From: an uncultured Porphyromonadaceae bacterium
Lineage (GTDB): Bacteria; Bacteroidota; Bacteroidia; Bacteroidales; Muribaculaceae
Reading direction: 5' to 3'
Assembly (NCBI GenBank): GCA_905202215.1
Contig: CAJKRG010000010.1
Location: 1 to 64,000 of the forward strand
Length of the DNA stretch: 64,000 bases
Made by a program: the position numbers and the translations under genes. This document shows positions 17,557 through 26,366 of the stretch, one piece after another; positions within the stretch are counted from its first letter, which is position 1; every line of letters begins with the position of its first letter. A model generated the notes under the pieces. The model had not been told where the DNA came from, did not search any database, and saw only the letters and a list, made by a program, of their open reading frames with translations.

Positions 17557-18995
17557 AGCACGGTAGCATTCTGAGTGCCGGAAGAGGCGAATCTGATGAT
17601 ATAAAGCGAGGAATTTACAAAGCCACCATCGCCCTCACGCTCGAAACGGAAAGCAGACTGCACGCCATTGTACTCCGAAGGATATACAGGATCGAATGCG
17701 CCGTCATTTGCCCGCAGATTTTTAATGATACAGCAAGCCGCATCAAATCCGAGCAACGCCTGAGTCGGGACGCTTTCTATCATTGCCTCGCCATACCAAC
17801 GCTTAAAAGCCTGCGCGACTCCCATTGCCTGGAAACCGGTGAAATTGTCGAGGAAACGGGAATAGACGGTAGCGTCAAGACGATGAAGCATGTCGAGAGC
17901 GTCGCCACGGAATGCGGTCCAGTCGGGATATCCGAAAATTTCAACTCCGGGAACAGTCTCGAGTTCGGGATGTTCGGCAGACAAGGCCCGCACTCGATCG
18001 CGCCAGTTCTGAACGACATAAGCCATCTTATTGAACTCCGCCAACGTACCCGACGACGGAATCACAACATATTTCTGCCCCATGTCGACAGGAAGCGCAT
18101 TAAGTTCCGAAGCGCGCAAAGTGCCGTCATATTCCAGAAATACGGGTTCTATGCCGCGTTCACGGTAGCATGTGGTTACATAGGCGGTAAAGGCTTCTTT
18201 CTCGTTGCGGCCACTCGTATTTCGCAGTATCACCGGCACGTATCCTTCGAACCGTGTGGCAAGAGCTCGCTCTGCAAGGGTATACATGGCCTGCTGGGGA
18301 ATATTCGCCTGAATCAGATAAGGATTGACAGACTGAAGAGTATCGCGTATATTGAAAAGATTAAGCACATAGTTGCCGCGGCCGGCAGCGGTGGAAGCAA
18401 TAGCGGCAAGAGCTTCGGGTGCGTCGGGAGCGATTATGACGGAGGCCCGCGCTATGAAGCTGTCAGTGTCGAGGAGAGTTCTGACACGGTCGTCAGAGCC
18501 CTCGGTGTCGAATGCTCTGATTTCAATAAGCTTTCCGCCACGGTTGCACAGAGTGTCGGCGCCGATAAGGAAACCCTTGTAAAAATCGAGACACAGATTG
18601 TTGAGCCGCGAGGGTTCGCTCTTCTCAAGACCGAATGGAAGCATTACAGCCACCGATGCACTGGCGGCGGGAACAACAGGTGCAGGTTCCTCAGGCGCGA
18701 CAGTATCGGCCGGTACAGGTTCGGGCTCACACGTCGGGCCGAAATCTTCCAGCGGGAAATAAAGCATCATGTTTTTCTTCAGACCATCCGATGCCTGAGG
18801 ATTATACCGCACGATCACATCGCGGCTTAAGCCAAGATGTTTGGAGACTCCGTAAACCGATTCCCCTTTCTTGACCTTGTAGACATAGTATTCTTTGCCT
18901 TTTACTCTTTTGACCGGCAGATCAAGAGCTAAAGCCGAAGACACCGCCATCATCAAAGCGAGAGCGACGGCCGCGGCCTTACGTATAATATTCAT
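17553..18995 (-). CDS. LysM domain fused to a periplasmic-binding-like domain
   Basis: 480 residues. A signal peptide (MNIIRKAAAVALALMMAVSSALA) is followed by one LysM repeat (residues about 33-82: YYVYKVKKGESVYGVSKHLGLSRDVIVRYNP), a Pro/Glu-rich linker (PEPVPADTVAPEEPAPVVPA), then a domain of about 370 residues resembling amino-acid/receptor-type periplasmic-binding proteins (VAVMLPFG, DFYKGFLIGADTL, ARASVIIAPDAPEALAAIA, GYPDWTAF, LLGFDAACCIIKNL). LysM binds peptidoglycan, so the binding domain is fixed to the wall in the periplasm. No ABC permease is near, so it is unlikely to be a transporter part; a role in sensing or cell-wall work like the LpoA-type binding-fold activators is possible. 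Start 18995 preferred over ATG 19007. Coupled to the downstream barrel gene. Confidence 0.85.
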   Translation of the reverse strand: MNIIRKAAAVALALMMAVSSALALDLPVKRVKGKEYYVYKVKKGESVYGVSKHLGLSRDVIVRYNPQASDGLKKNMMLYFPLEDFGPTCEPEPVPADTVAPEEPAPVVPAASASVAVMLPFGLEKSEPSRLNNLCLDFYKGFLIGADTLCNRGGKLIEIRAFDTEGSDDRVRTLLDTDSFIARASVIIAPDAPEALAAIASTAAGRGNYVLNLFNIRDTLQSVNPYLIQANIPQQAMYTLAERALATRFEGYVPVILRNTSGRNEKEAFTAYVTTCYRERGIEPVFLEYDGTLRASELNALPVDMGQKYVVIPSSGTLAEFNKMAYVVQNWRDRVRALSAEHPELETVPGVEIFGYPDWTAFRGDALDMLHRLDATVYSRFLDNFTGFQAMGVAQAFKRWYGEAMIESVPTQALLGFDAACCIIKNLRANDGAFDPVYPSEYNGVQSAFRFEREGDGGFVNSSLYIIRFASSGTQNATVL

Positions 18996-19027
18996 CACAA
19001 TAATCATAAACAGTATTCTTAAGAATA

Positions 19028-19059
19028 CAAAGTTAGGCTATTTTGCCCAAAGCCCCAAA
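19028..19059 (-). promoter_or_regulatory. Promoter of the LysM/barrel operon
   Basis: Minus strand: TTTG (19056-19059) and -7 TAACTTTG (19028-19035) separated by 20 bases, matching the Bacteroidetes consensus; start codon 33 bases further down. Confidence 0.6.
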
Positions 19060-19163
19060 TATAATTTCATAGGCAACGCTGCGATTGAATAAACTCTATA
19101 ATGTGGCATAATTTATTTTGAAAAATGACGTTAATATAATGGTAATTGTTTATTCGACACGAT

Positions 19164-20612
19164 ATGGCTTCTATCAAGGGGAACATTATTCTGAATGGAA
19201 TAAATACTGTAACAAGTATTTTGTTCCCGATAATCACATTTCCATATGTATCGAGAATATTAATGCCGGAGGGCATCGGAATAATTAATTTTCAATATTC
19301 AATCATCAATATCATAACCTTTCTGACCACACTCGGCATCCCGACCTATGCAATAAAGGAAATCGCAAAAAACAGAGATGACAAGGCTCTCCGCGACCAT
19401 ATCGTATTTGAAATAATTTCGCTCAATGCGCTAATGTGCTTATTGGGTTATGTTGCGGTATTTATAATAGCAAGCTTCGTTCCGGAAATACAAGGCAACG
19501 CAGTGCTTTTTTATGTTTTAAGCCTGTCGATTCTTTTTACAGCCATAGGTGTAGAATGGTTTTATAAAGGAATTGAAGACTTCAAATACATCACAGTCCG
19601 TGCTATAGCGGTGAGAGTGCTATCCACTATCTTTTTATTCGTTTTTGTAAGAGAGTCTACTGATTTAATAGCTTATGGCTTTGTGCTTGTAGGTTCTACA
19701 GTAGGCAATAATTTTATAAATTTCATACACCTCAGGTCTTTTGTCAGTTTCAAGTCGGTAAGATTCAGAAAATTAAAGCTACTCCGCCATATAAAACCGG
19801 CATTGCAAATGTTTGTCATAGGTCTTATCATCAACTTTTACGGCCAACTCAATCCTGTCATGCTTGGATTTCTATCCGATGATTCCGCTGTCGGATTTTA
19901 TACCGCCGGTACCAAAATTACCTATATCGGTGTAATGCTCATCACTTCCATTAGTCCGGTACTTCTGCCTCGGTGTTCACATCTGCTTCAAAAAGGAGAG
20001 ACAGATGCATTTAAAAAAGTAGTGGAAAAATCGCTACGCCTCACCATAGCATTCTCTCTTCCCGTAATGGTCGGGCTTGCAATACTTTCTTCTTATATCG
20101 TCATTATTTTTTGTGGCAGTGACTATCTCAGTTCAGTTCCTGTGCTTTGCTTCAGTACTCCAGTTGTTCTTCTTATAGCGATAAGCAATGTTCTCGGCAT
20201 CCAGATACTCTTCCCGCAGGATAAAACAAACATAGTAATGTTGAGCGTTTTTGTGGGGGCGGTTATAAACGTAGTGCTTAACATTCTGCTGATTCCAAGA
20301 TATGCAGCTACCGGAGCGGCCCTGTCCACGACGGTGGCTGAATTTGGAGTACTATTGACCCAGATAATAGCCGGAGCAAAATATTTTCCTTTCAAATGGT
20401 CTGCCACACACTCTCTGCGCTATTGTTTCTCGGCCATTCTGATGATTCTCCCCATAATGCTAGTAATGCTGCTAATCCATGATACCACTTGGTGTCTGAT
20501 TGTTTCAATCTTCGCCGGAGCCTTGGTTTATCTTGGCTCCCTACTCAAGTTCAAGGACAGCTTGACATTAGAAACACTCCATATAATACAGAAAAAACTA
20601 CATCTTAAATGA
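19164..20612 (+). CDS. Polysaccharide flippase (Wzx/MATE-like, MOP superfamily)
   Basis: 482 residues with about 12-14 hydrophobic helices along the whole length. The N-terminus SIKGNIILNGINTVTSILFPIITFPYVSRIL with MPEGIGIINFQ is the typical polysaccharide-biosynthesis flippase start. Moves lipid-linked glycan units across the inner membrane. ATG 19164 is chosen over a TTG at 19146. First gene of a four-gene glycan cluster; its stop overlaps the UDP-galactopyranose mutase start by 4 bases. The coding sequence is clearly AT-richer than the genes on both sides, suggesting acquisition or exchange. Confidence 0.9.
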   Translation: MASIKGNIILNGINTVTSILFPIITFPYVSRILMPEGIGIINFQYSIINIITFLTTLGIPTYAIKEIAKNRDDKALRDHIVFEIISLNALMCLLGYVAVFIIASFVPEIQGNAVLFYVLSLSILFTAIGVEWFYKGIEDFKYITVRAIAVRVLSTIFLFVFVRESTDLIAYGFVLVGSTVGNNFINFIHLRSFVSFKSVRFRKLKLLRHIKPALQMFVIGLIINFYGQLNPVMLGFLSDDSAVGFYTAGTKITYIGVMLITSISPVLLPRCSHLLQKGETDAFKKVVEKSLRLTIAFSLPVMVGLAILSSYIVIIFCGSDYLSSVPVLCFSTPVVLLIAISNVLGIQILFPQDKTNIVMLSVFVGAVINVVLNILLIPRYAATGAALSTTVAEFGVLLTQIIAGAKYFPFKWSATHSLRYCFSAILMILPIMLVMLLIHDTTWCLIVSIFAGALVYLGSLLKFKDSLTLETLHIIQKKLHLK

Positions 20613-21730
20613 AAACCACGAAAGAATACGATTATCTCATTGTCGGTGCGGGCCTGTATGGAGCAACTTTTGCGCGTCTGGCCACAGACCGCGGGTTACG
20701 ATGTCTGATAATAGACAAACGCAACCACTTCGGAGGGAATATATATTGCGACAGTATCGAAGGCATAAACGTACACAGATATGGCGCACATATCTTCCAT
20801 ACATCTAATCCCAAAGTATGGAATTTTGTCAATTCATTTGTTCCTTTCAATAATTTCAGGAACTCACCTATTGCCTTGGCCCCCGACGGCAAACTCTACA
20901 ATCTTCCTTTTAATATGAATACATTTGTACGCCTTTGGAATACCATGACACCCGAGGGAGCCATGGAGAAGATTGCCCGACAACGGATGGACGCCACTAT
21001 AGACAAGCCTAAAAATTTGGAAGAACAAGCTTTAAAACTTGTCGGCGCCGACATATACAATTTGCTTATAAAAGGGTATACACAAAAACAATGGGGGCGC
21101 CCCTGCTCCGAGCTTCCCGCTTCAATCATACGAAGACTCCCTGTCCGTTTTACCTATGATAACAATTACTTCAACGATACCTATCAAGGAATCCCTGTCG
21201 GTGGATACAATCTTCTTGTAAAAGCTCTCCTGGTCGGGAGCGATCTGCGTTTAGGAATCGATTTTTTTGAAAATCGTCCATTTTGGGAGGCTAAAGCCGA
21301 AAAAATTGTTTTTACCGGCTGCATAGACGAATTTTACAATTACCGTTTCGGAAAACTTGAATACCGGACGCTTCGATTTGAGACCGAAGTCCTTGAGAAA
21401 GCGAATTTCCAAGGCAATGCCGTAGTGAATTACACATCTGAAGACGTGGCGTTTACCCGCATTATAGAACATAAGCATTTCGAAACATTCAACGATGCTG
21501 TATATCAGAACCCCAAGACAGTCATAACACGCGAATATCCTGCCGAATGGAAAGCTGGAATGGATCCGTTTTATCCTATCAGCGACAGTCGGAATCTATC
21601 TGTATTCGAACAATACCAGAAACTTGCAGCCGCAGAAAAAAATGTTGTTTTCGGCGGCAGACTGGCCGAATATAAATATTACGACATGGCCCCTGTTGTC
21701 GAGGCCGTAATGAGCTTATTTGAAATATAA
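20609..21730 (+). CDS. glf: UDP-galactopyranose mutase
   Basis: 373 residues, flavoenzyme that converts UDP-galactopyranose to UDP-galactofuranose. The N-terminal FAD-binding GxGxxG is YLIVGAGLYGATFARLA; further family motifs are DKRNHFGGNIYCD, HRYGAHIFHTSN, IKGYTQKQWGRPCSELP, IPVGGYN and the late VFGGRLAEYKYYDMAPVV. Length fits the bacterial enzyme (about 370). Its presence implies Galf in the glycan made by this cluster. Starts inside the end of the flippase gene. Confidence 0.96.
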   Translation: MKTTKEYDYLIVGAGLYGATFARLATDRGLRCLIIDKRNHFGGNIYCDSIEGINVHRYGAHIFHTSNPKVWNFVNSFVPFNNFRNSPIALAPDGKLYNLPFNMNTFVRLWNTMTPEGAMEKIARQRMDATIDKPKNLEEQALKLVGADIYNLLIKGYTQKQWGRPCSELPASIIRRLPVRFTYDNNYFNDTYQGIPVGGYNLLVKALLVGSDLRLGIDFFENRPFWEAKAEKIVFTGCIDEFYNYRFGKLEYRTLRFETEVLEKANFQGNAVVNYTSEDVAFTRIIEHKHFETFNDAVYQNPKTVITREYPAEWKAGMDPFYPISDSRNLSVFEQYQKLAAAEKNVVFGGRLAEYKYYDMAPVVEAVMSLFEI

Positions 21731-21748
21731 ATTCCACCGCTTTTCTCT

Positions 21749-22777
21749 ATGAAAAAACTCTTGACAATAATCATCCCTTCATACAATATGGAGGCCTACC
21801 TTCCTCAATGCATAGACTCACTTATTGTTCCCGGATTTGAGAAAGTGGAAGTGTTGATAATTAACGACGGAAGTAAAGACAACACGTCGGATATCGCTCA
21901 TGATTACGAACGCCGATATCCACTATCTGTGCGGTGTATAGACAAAACCAACGGTAATTATGGTTCGTGTATCAATCGGGGTCTTCAGGAAATGACAGGA
22001 AAATATGTAAAGATTCTTGATGCTGATGACAGTTTTGACTCCGACAATTTTAAAATCTTTATCGAAAAAATCGAGAATCTTGACGTAGATGTTATCGTCA
22101 CTAATTTTCAGACAATAAATTCCGAAGGTAAATTCGTAACCGAACTTAAATATTCTCTACCCTCCCACAGACAGTTTCCGGTAGATATCTTACTGCCTGA
22201 ATTGACAAAGACAGGTCTACATATGCATACCCTCGCATATAGAAGCAGCATCTTCCATGAGTTCAATTACAGGCAGACCGAAGGTATATCTTACACAGAC
22301 ACTGAATGGAATTTTATTCCTATGCATAAGGTGAATGTCGCAGCTTTTGTTCCAGTCAGCTTATACAAGTATCTGGTCGGCCGCATCGGGCAGAGTATAG
22401 ACACGAACACTACGATAAAGAATATCAGCCAGCTTATCAAGGTCACACAGAGAATTACGGAATTCAATATTTCTGTTTACGACTCCTTACCTGCCGCTGT
22501 AAGAGACTATTACCATAACTATATCTACAGCATGATACTTATGGTATATAAAATCGGAGTTCTTGGCGGATATGGCAAATGCGACGTTCAGATGCAGGAT
22601 TTCGACAAATGGGTACGCAACGTGATTTCGACCGACAATATTCTGAAACTCGAGCGTGAATCAGCCCGATTTTTGCCGGGTCTCAAATTTCATTTTTTGA
22701 AATGGTATCATAAATCGCCAGCACACCCACTACTGCGTCTTCGTCATTCTGTAAAGAAAATGATTCTTCGCAAATAG
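21749..22777 (+). CDS. Glycosyltransferase family 2
   Basis: 342 residues. N-terminal GT-A domain: LTIIIPSYNMEAYLPQCIDSL, LIINDGSKDNTSDIA and the metal-binding DxD within VKILDADDSFDSDN (residues about 88-101). The C-terminal 130 residues are helical and basic near the end, as in membrane-associated GT2 enzymes. It adds a sugar to the lipid-linked glycan; donor and acceptor are unknown, with UDP-Galf a candidate because glf is next door (inference). 18 bases after glf. Confidence 0.9.
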   Translation: MKKLLTIIIPSYNMEAYLPQCIDSLIVPGFEKVEVLIINDGSKDNTSDIAHDYERRYPLSVRCIDKTNGNYGSCINRGLQEMTGKYVKILDADDSFDSDNFKIFIEKIENLDVDVIVTNFQTINSEGKFVTELKYSLPSHRQFPVDILLPELTKTGLHMHTLAYRSSIFHEFNYRQTEGISYTDTEWNFIPMHKVNVAAFVPVSLYKYLVGRIGQSIDTNTTIKNISQLIKVTQRITEFNISVYDSLPAAVRDYYHNYIYSMILMVYKIGVLGGYGKCDVQMQDFDKWVRNVISTDNILKLERESARFLPGLKFHFLKWYHKSPAHPLLRLRHSVKKMILRK

Positions 22778-22802
22778 TTACATAGATTCTGTAATTATAA
22801 CT

Positions 22803-23804
22803 ATGGAATCACAAGTTCTCCCGATTATTTCTGTTGTCGTGCCGGTCTACAAGGCCGAGAGGTATATAGAGCGCTGTCTGCGGTCTATAGGCAGCCAGAC
22901 CTTGAAGGGTGTCGAGTATATTTTTGTAAACGATGCGTCGCCCGACGGCAGTGTCGCCGCCATCGAAAATTTCTTCAGGGCCAATCCGTTGAAAGACTCG
23001 TCCTTCCGTATCATCAACAACGAAGTCAATAGCGGCGTCGGATTTTCGCGCCAGAGCGGCCTTGACCATGCCCGAGGAAAATATGTGATCCATGTGGATC
23101 CCGACGACTGGCTTGAACTCGACTATCTCGAAAAACTATATCACGCAGCCGAATCGGAAAATGCCGACATGACATTCTGCGATATCTTTATCGAATATTC
23201 CGACAAGACACAGCAGTCGAAGCAGTGTCCTAAAACCGATAACGGCGACGGCCTCATAACCGAAATATGCCGCGGTGACATCTATGCAAGCTGCTGGAAC
23301 AAGCTCGTGCGCCGCAATACGATCGAAAAATCGGGCGCACGCTTCATTGACGGTGTCAACGTATGCGAAGACGTACTCTTTTTTCTGCAGTTGAGCCGTA
23401 ACGATATCCGTATTGCAAAAGTACACAAGCCTCTGTACCACTACGACCGCTTCACAAACGCCAATTCGATACAACGGCATATGCTACCCGACCATCTTGC
23501 TCAGGACAACAGACTTATCGGGGAAGTAAGTCGTATTTTAGCTGATAAAAAATATGAGGCTGCCCGAGGATATTTCATATCATCGGCATTATTCCATATC
23601 TTTGAAATAAGCAGTTACTCCGGCGCTGAATTCAGACGCAGATATTCGGAATATGACAAATATGTAGACGCGAACGATTCGTTCTCATACGCCAAGAAAA
23701 AAATGCTGAGATACGCCTGTCATGGAGGATATCGGCAGTCCCGGTTCGTATACAATACGGTCAGCAGTCTCAAGAATATCCTCAGAAAACTTTTCAAAAA
23801 ATGA
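22803..23804 (+). CDS. Glycosyltransferase family 2
   Basis: 333 residues. GT-A fold: ISVVVPVYKAERYIERCLRSI, YIFVNDASPDGSVAAIENF, and the DxD-type VIHVDPDDWLE (about residues 94-104). The middle has CEDVLFFLQLSRND and a HYDRF segment common in EpsJ/WbbD-like enzymes; the C-terminus is basic and helical. Last gene of the glycan cluster; base composition already returns toward that of the housekeeping genes. Ends at a strong terminator shared with the convergent DUF1015 gene. Confidence 0.9.
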   Translation: MESQVLPIISVVVPVYKAERYIERCLRSIGSQTLKGVEYIFVNDASPDGSVAAIENFFRANPLKDSSFRIINNEVNSGVGFSRQSGLDHARGKYVIHVDPDDWLELDYLEKLYHAAESENADMTFCDIFIEYSDKTQQSKQCPKTDNGDGLITEICRGDIYASCWNKLVRRNTIEKSGARFIDGVNVCEDVLFFLQLSRNDIRIAKVHKPLYHYDRFTNANSIQRHMLPDHLAQDNRLIGEVSRILADKKYEAARGYFISSALFHIFEISSYSGAEFRRRYSEYDKYVDANDSFSYAKKKMLRYACHGGYRQSRFVYNTVSSLKNILRKLFKK

Positions 23805-23805
23805 A

Positions 23806-23842
23806 GACGGCAACCGGAGTATCGTAAACACCGGCTGCCGTC
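23806..23842. terminator. Bidirectional terminator closing the glycan cluster
   Basis: GACGGCAACCGG (23806-23817) pairs with CCGGCTGCCGTC (23831-23842), one mismatch in 12, followed by a T-rich stretch. Lies between convergent genes. Confidence 0.8.
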
Positions 23843-23853
23843 GTATTCAATTT

Positions 23854-25098
23854 TTATTCGAGATCATGGATCACAAGGCCTGACCGCAGTTTAGGCTCGA
23901 ACCATGTGGTTTTCGGAGGCATGATGTTGCCGGTATCGGCAATATTCATCAGCTGCTCCATGCTCACCGGAAATAGAGCGAGAGCAAACGCCATCTCGCC
24001 GCTGTCAACACGCCGCTTCAGTTCTTCGAGGCCACGGATACCGCCTACGAAGTCGATGCGCTTATCCGAACGGAGATCGGTAATGCCGATTATATCGCGC
24101 AGAATCAGATCGGAAGATATGGTGACGTCGAGCACCCCGATAGGATCGCTATCGTCGTACGTACCCGGACGGGCTGTGAGCGAGTACCAGCGGCCTTCGA
24201 GATATAGAGAAAAATTATGGAGTGCCTGAGGACGATATGTCTCTGTACCTTTGTCTACGACTACGAAATTCTTTTCGAGACGTTCGAGAAACTCGGCTTC
24301 CGACAGTCCGTTGAGATCGCGCACCACACGGTTGTAGTCGATGATCTTGAGATGTGAGGCCGGAAACGCGACAGCAAGAAAATAGTTGTATTCTTCGTCG
24401 CCACGATGATTCGGATTGAGACGTGCTTTCTCGTTGCCAACAAGAGCCGCCGCCGCCGAGCGGTGATGCCCGTCGGCTATATAGAGATATGGAATTTTAG
24501 AAAATTCCTCTGTGATGGTTCTGATCATATCGGGATCGCTCACCACCCAGAAATGATGGCCGAAACCGTCGGGAGCCGTAAAATCATATTCCGGCTTGCC
24601 GAGTGCGACTGTGCGGATTATGTCTTCGAGCACTTTATTATCGGGGAAAGCGAAGAAAACCGGCTCGATATTGGCATTGTTGATACGCACATGCTTCATG
24701 CGGTCTTCTTCTTTGTCGCGGCGCGTCAGCTCATGTTTCTTGATGCGGCCTTCCATATAATCATCGACATTGGCGGCGACAACAATTCCGAACTGGGTGC
24801 GTCCGTCCATGGTCTGTGCATATATATAGTAGTGTTCCTCGTCGTCCTGCACAAGCCAGCCGTTGCGCCGGAATGCGGCGAAATTCTCTACGGCTTTGTC
24901 GTAGACCTCCGACGCATGTTCGTCGGTTCCGGGAGCAAAGTCGATTTCCGGCTTTATGATATGGTAGAGCGACTTGGGATTGCCGGCGGCTTCTTCGCGG
25001 GCCTCCTCACTGTTGAGGACATCGTAAGGGCGAGATGCGACTTCGGTCACCAGCTCGCGCGGAGGGCGTATGCCCCTGAAGGGTTTCACTTTTGCCAT
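23854..25098 (-). CDS. DUF1015 family protein
   Basis: 414 residues, soluble. Begins AKVKPFRGIRPP, the normal DUF1015 opening (RPFRALRP type), and contains SRPYDVLNSEEAREEA, KHELTRRDKEEDRMKHV and the family's best-kept motif YIADGHHRSAAA (about residues 217-228). DUF1015 is distantly related to free-serine kinases and to the SbnI/ParB-like fold; whether this member phosphorylates serine is not shown. The frame runs 15 codons further upstream, but ATG 25098 fits the family. A promoter lies at 25174-25181 between it and the upstream DUF2156 gene, so it is probably its own unit. Confidence 0.85.
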   Translation of the reverse strand: MAKVKPFRGIRPPRELVTEVASRPYDVLNSEEAREEAAGNPKSLYHIIKPEIDFAPGTDEHASEVYDKAVENFAAFRRNGWLVQDDEEHYYIYAQTMDGRTQFGIVVAANVDDYMEGRIKKHELTRRDKEEDRMKHVRINNANIEPVFFAFPDNKVLEDIIRTVALGKPEYDFTAPDGFGHHFWVVSDPDMIRTITEEFSKIPYLYIADGHHRSAAAALVGNEKARLNPNHRGDEEYNYFLAVAFPASHLKIIDYNRVVRDLNGLSEAEFLERLEKNFVVVDKGTETYRPQALHNFSLYLEGRWYSLTARPGTYDDSDPIGVLDVTISSDLILRDIIGITDLRSDKRIDFVGGIRGLEELKRRVDSGEMAFALALFPVSMEQLMNIADTGNIMPPKTTWFEPKLRSGLVIHDLE

Positions 25099-25173
25099 GT
25101 GTGTTCTATGATATAGTGTATAAACAGATTTAAGGTAAAACAATCGGGAGCGGTCTTTCTCCTATCCTCTGCG

Positions 25174-25181
25174 CAAATATA
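25174..25181 (-). promoter_or_regulatory. -7 element of the DUF1015 gene
   Basis: Minus strand TATATTTG, matching the Bacteroidetes -7 consensus, about 75 bases upstream of the start codon. No convincing TTG at the standard distance. Confidence 0.45.
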
Positions 25182-25270
25182 CGGTTTTTATGCGGAAAAA
25201 CGAGAATTTGAGGCATATTTGCCAAAAGATAAAAAAAAATCCGTGACCGGCGAGCTGACATTCCTGTTTT

Positions 25271-26209
25271 CTATATGAACCGGACATTGAACTTGTGCAG
25301 AAGGCGTAGCGGATGATACGATTCCTTGGCATAACGAAGGCCAGGATCGCCGGCATCGTCCTCACGGTTTATATAGCGCACCTGAGGATGGCGGCGCAGC
25401 ATTTCAGCGGCAAAAAGTTTGTTGATAGCCTCTCCGGCACCGGCAACTTCATGATCCATCTTCTCTATATGTATAACCAGAGTATCGCCAATTACCTCAG
25501 CCGCTGTAAAAGCCACTACTCTGCCGTCTTCGCCGCGAAGCACAGCACCTTCGAACGGATATTTGTCATAATGGCGCAGAACATCGGCACACTGGCGCCG
25601 CTCATATTCGGCCATCACATCGTCGGAATCGGCAGAGAGTGCCGCGAAAAAGGCATCGGCATCCGCGAGAGCTTTTCCTTCGAGCGGTTCGAGAGACCAG
25701 TGCGGATTGTCGGTCATGAAGCGGTTTACATGATTGCGTTTCTTATTGTAGTGCTTGCCAATCAGCGAGGCGAGATCTGTTGCCGTATAGATATAGTCGG
25801 CCCAGTCATCGAGAGGAGTCACCTCGCATCGGCCCAAGGCGACAAGCGAATCGAGTTTGTCGTCGGGCACAGCCGAAAACAGCGGTTCCACTCCATGACG
25901 GTCACAATAAGCCTTTACAGACGCAACAGAATCCGCAAGCGGCAGCGAACCCACGGGGACAGCAAATGAAGGACGTCTGGAGGCATCCTCGGAAAGGCCT
26001 TTTATAAAAAGCGTATCCGCAACGATACAATATTCATAATTAAAGTAATCAATCCACATATAAATGCCACCAATCGAATAATCGCAAGAACGGCTGCATT
26101 CTCTCTGTAGAAATGAATTTATAATCGGAAGCGCATCAAAATCCACTGGCTTGAAATACAATTCCAGCGGGCGTCGTTCCATAGCAACAAGTATCTGAGG
26201 AGTATTCAT
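25271..26209 (-). CDS. DUF2156 / lysyltransferase-like acyltransferase-fold protein
   Basis: 312 residues with no signal peptide or clear membrane helix. The sequence matches the soluble GNAT-like DUF2156 domain that forms the C-terminal half of phosphatidylglycerol lysyltransferase (MprF): an N-terminal FLQRECSRSCDYSIGGIYMW segment, KKRNHVNRFM in the middle, and a late VAFTAAEVIGDTLVIHIEKMDHEVAGAGEAINKLFAAEM followed by YINREDDAGDPGLRYAKESYHP, typical of this family. A missing membrane half means it may aminoacylate a soluble or different target; function unknown. Start ATG 26209 or 26182. Confidence 0.8.
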   Translation of the reverse strand: MNTPQILVAMERRPLELYFKPVDFDALPIINSFLQRECSRSCDYSIGGIYMWIDYFNYEYCIVADTLFIKGLSEDASRRPSFAVPVGSLPLADSVASVKAYCDRHGVEPLFSAVPDDKLDSLVALGRCEVTPLDDWADYIYTATDLASLIGKHYNKKRNHVNRFMTDNPHWSLEPLEGKALADADAFFAALSADSDDVMAEYERRQCADVLRHYDKYPFEGAVLRGEDGRVVAFTAAEVIGDTLVIHIEKMDHEVAGAGEAINKLFAAEMLRRHPQVRYINREDDAGDPGLRYAKESYHPLRLLHKFNVRFI

Positions 26210-26315
26210 AATGCTAAAATGACAGTTGAAACTTTAGAGTTTACTTAATAACATCTTAGATTAAAACAAAACACTCCCTGCCAAGGTTTTCGCACACAGC
26301 CTCGACAAACAAAAC

Positions 26316-26346
26316 AGACGGGATACGTGCAGGGCGCATCCCGTCT
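26316..26346 (-). terminator. Terminator of the GH3/beta-lactamase operon
   Basis: AGACGGGAT (26316-26324) and ATCCCGTCT (26338-26346) form a 9-bp stem; on the minus strand it is followed by TGTTTTGTTTG. It lies 20 bases after the GH3-fusion stop. Confidence 0.75.
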
Positions 26347-26366
26347 ATAAAATTATTGATTATAAG

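Noticed and set aside
19007..19164. Search for an invertible promoter in front of the glycan cluster
   Set aside because: Bacteroidales often switch capsule promoters by inversion, but I found no inverted repeats or nearby recombinase gene here.
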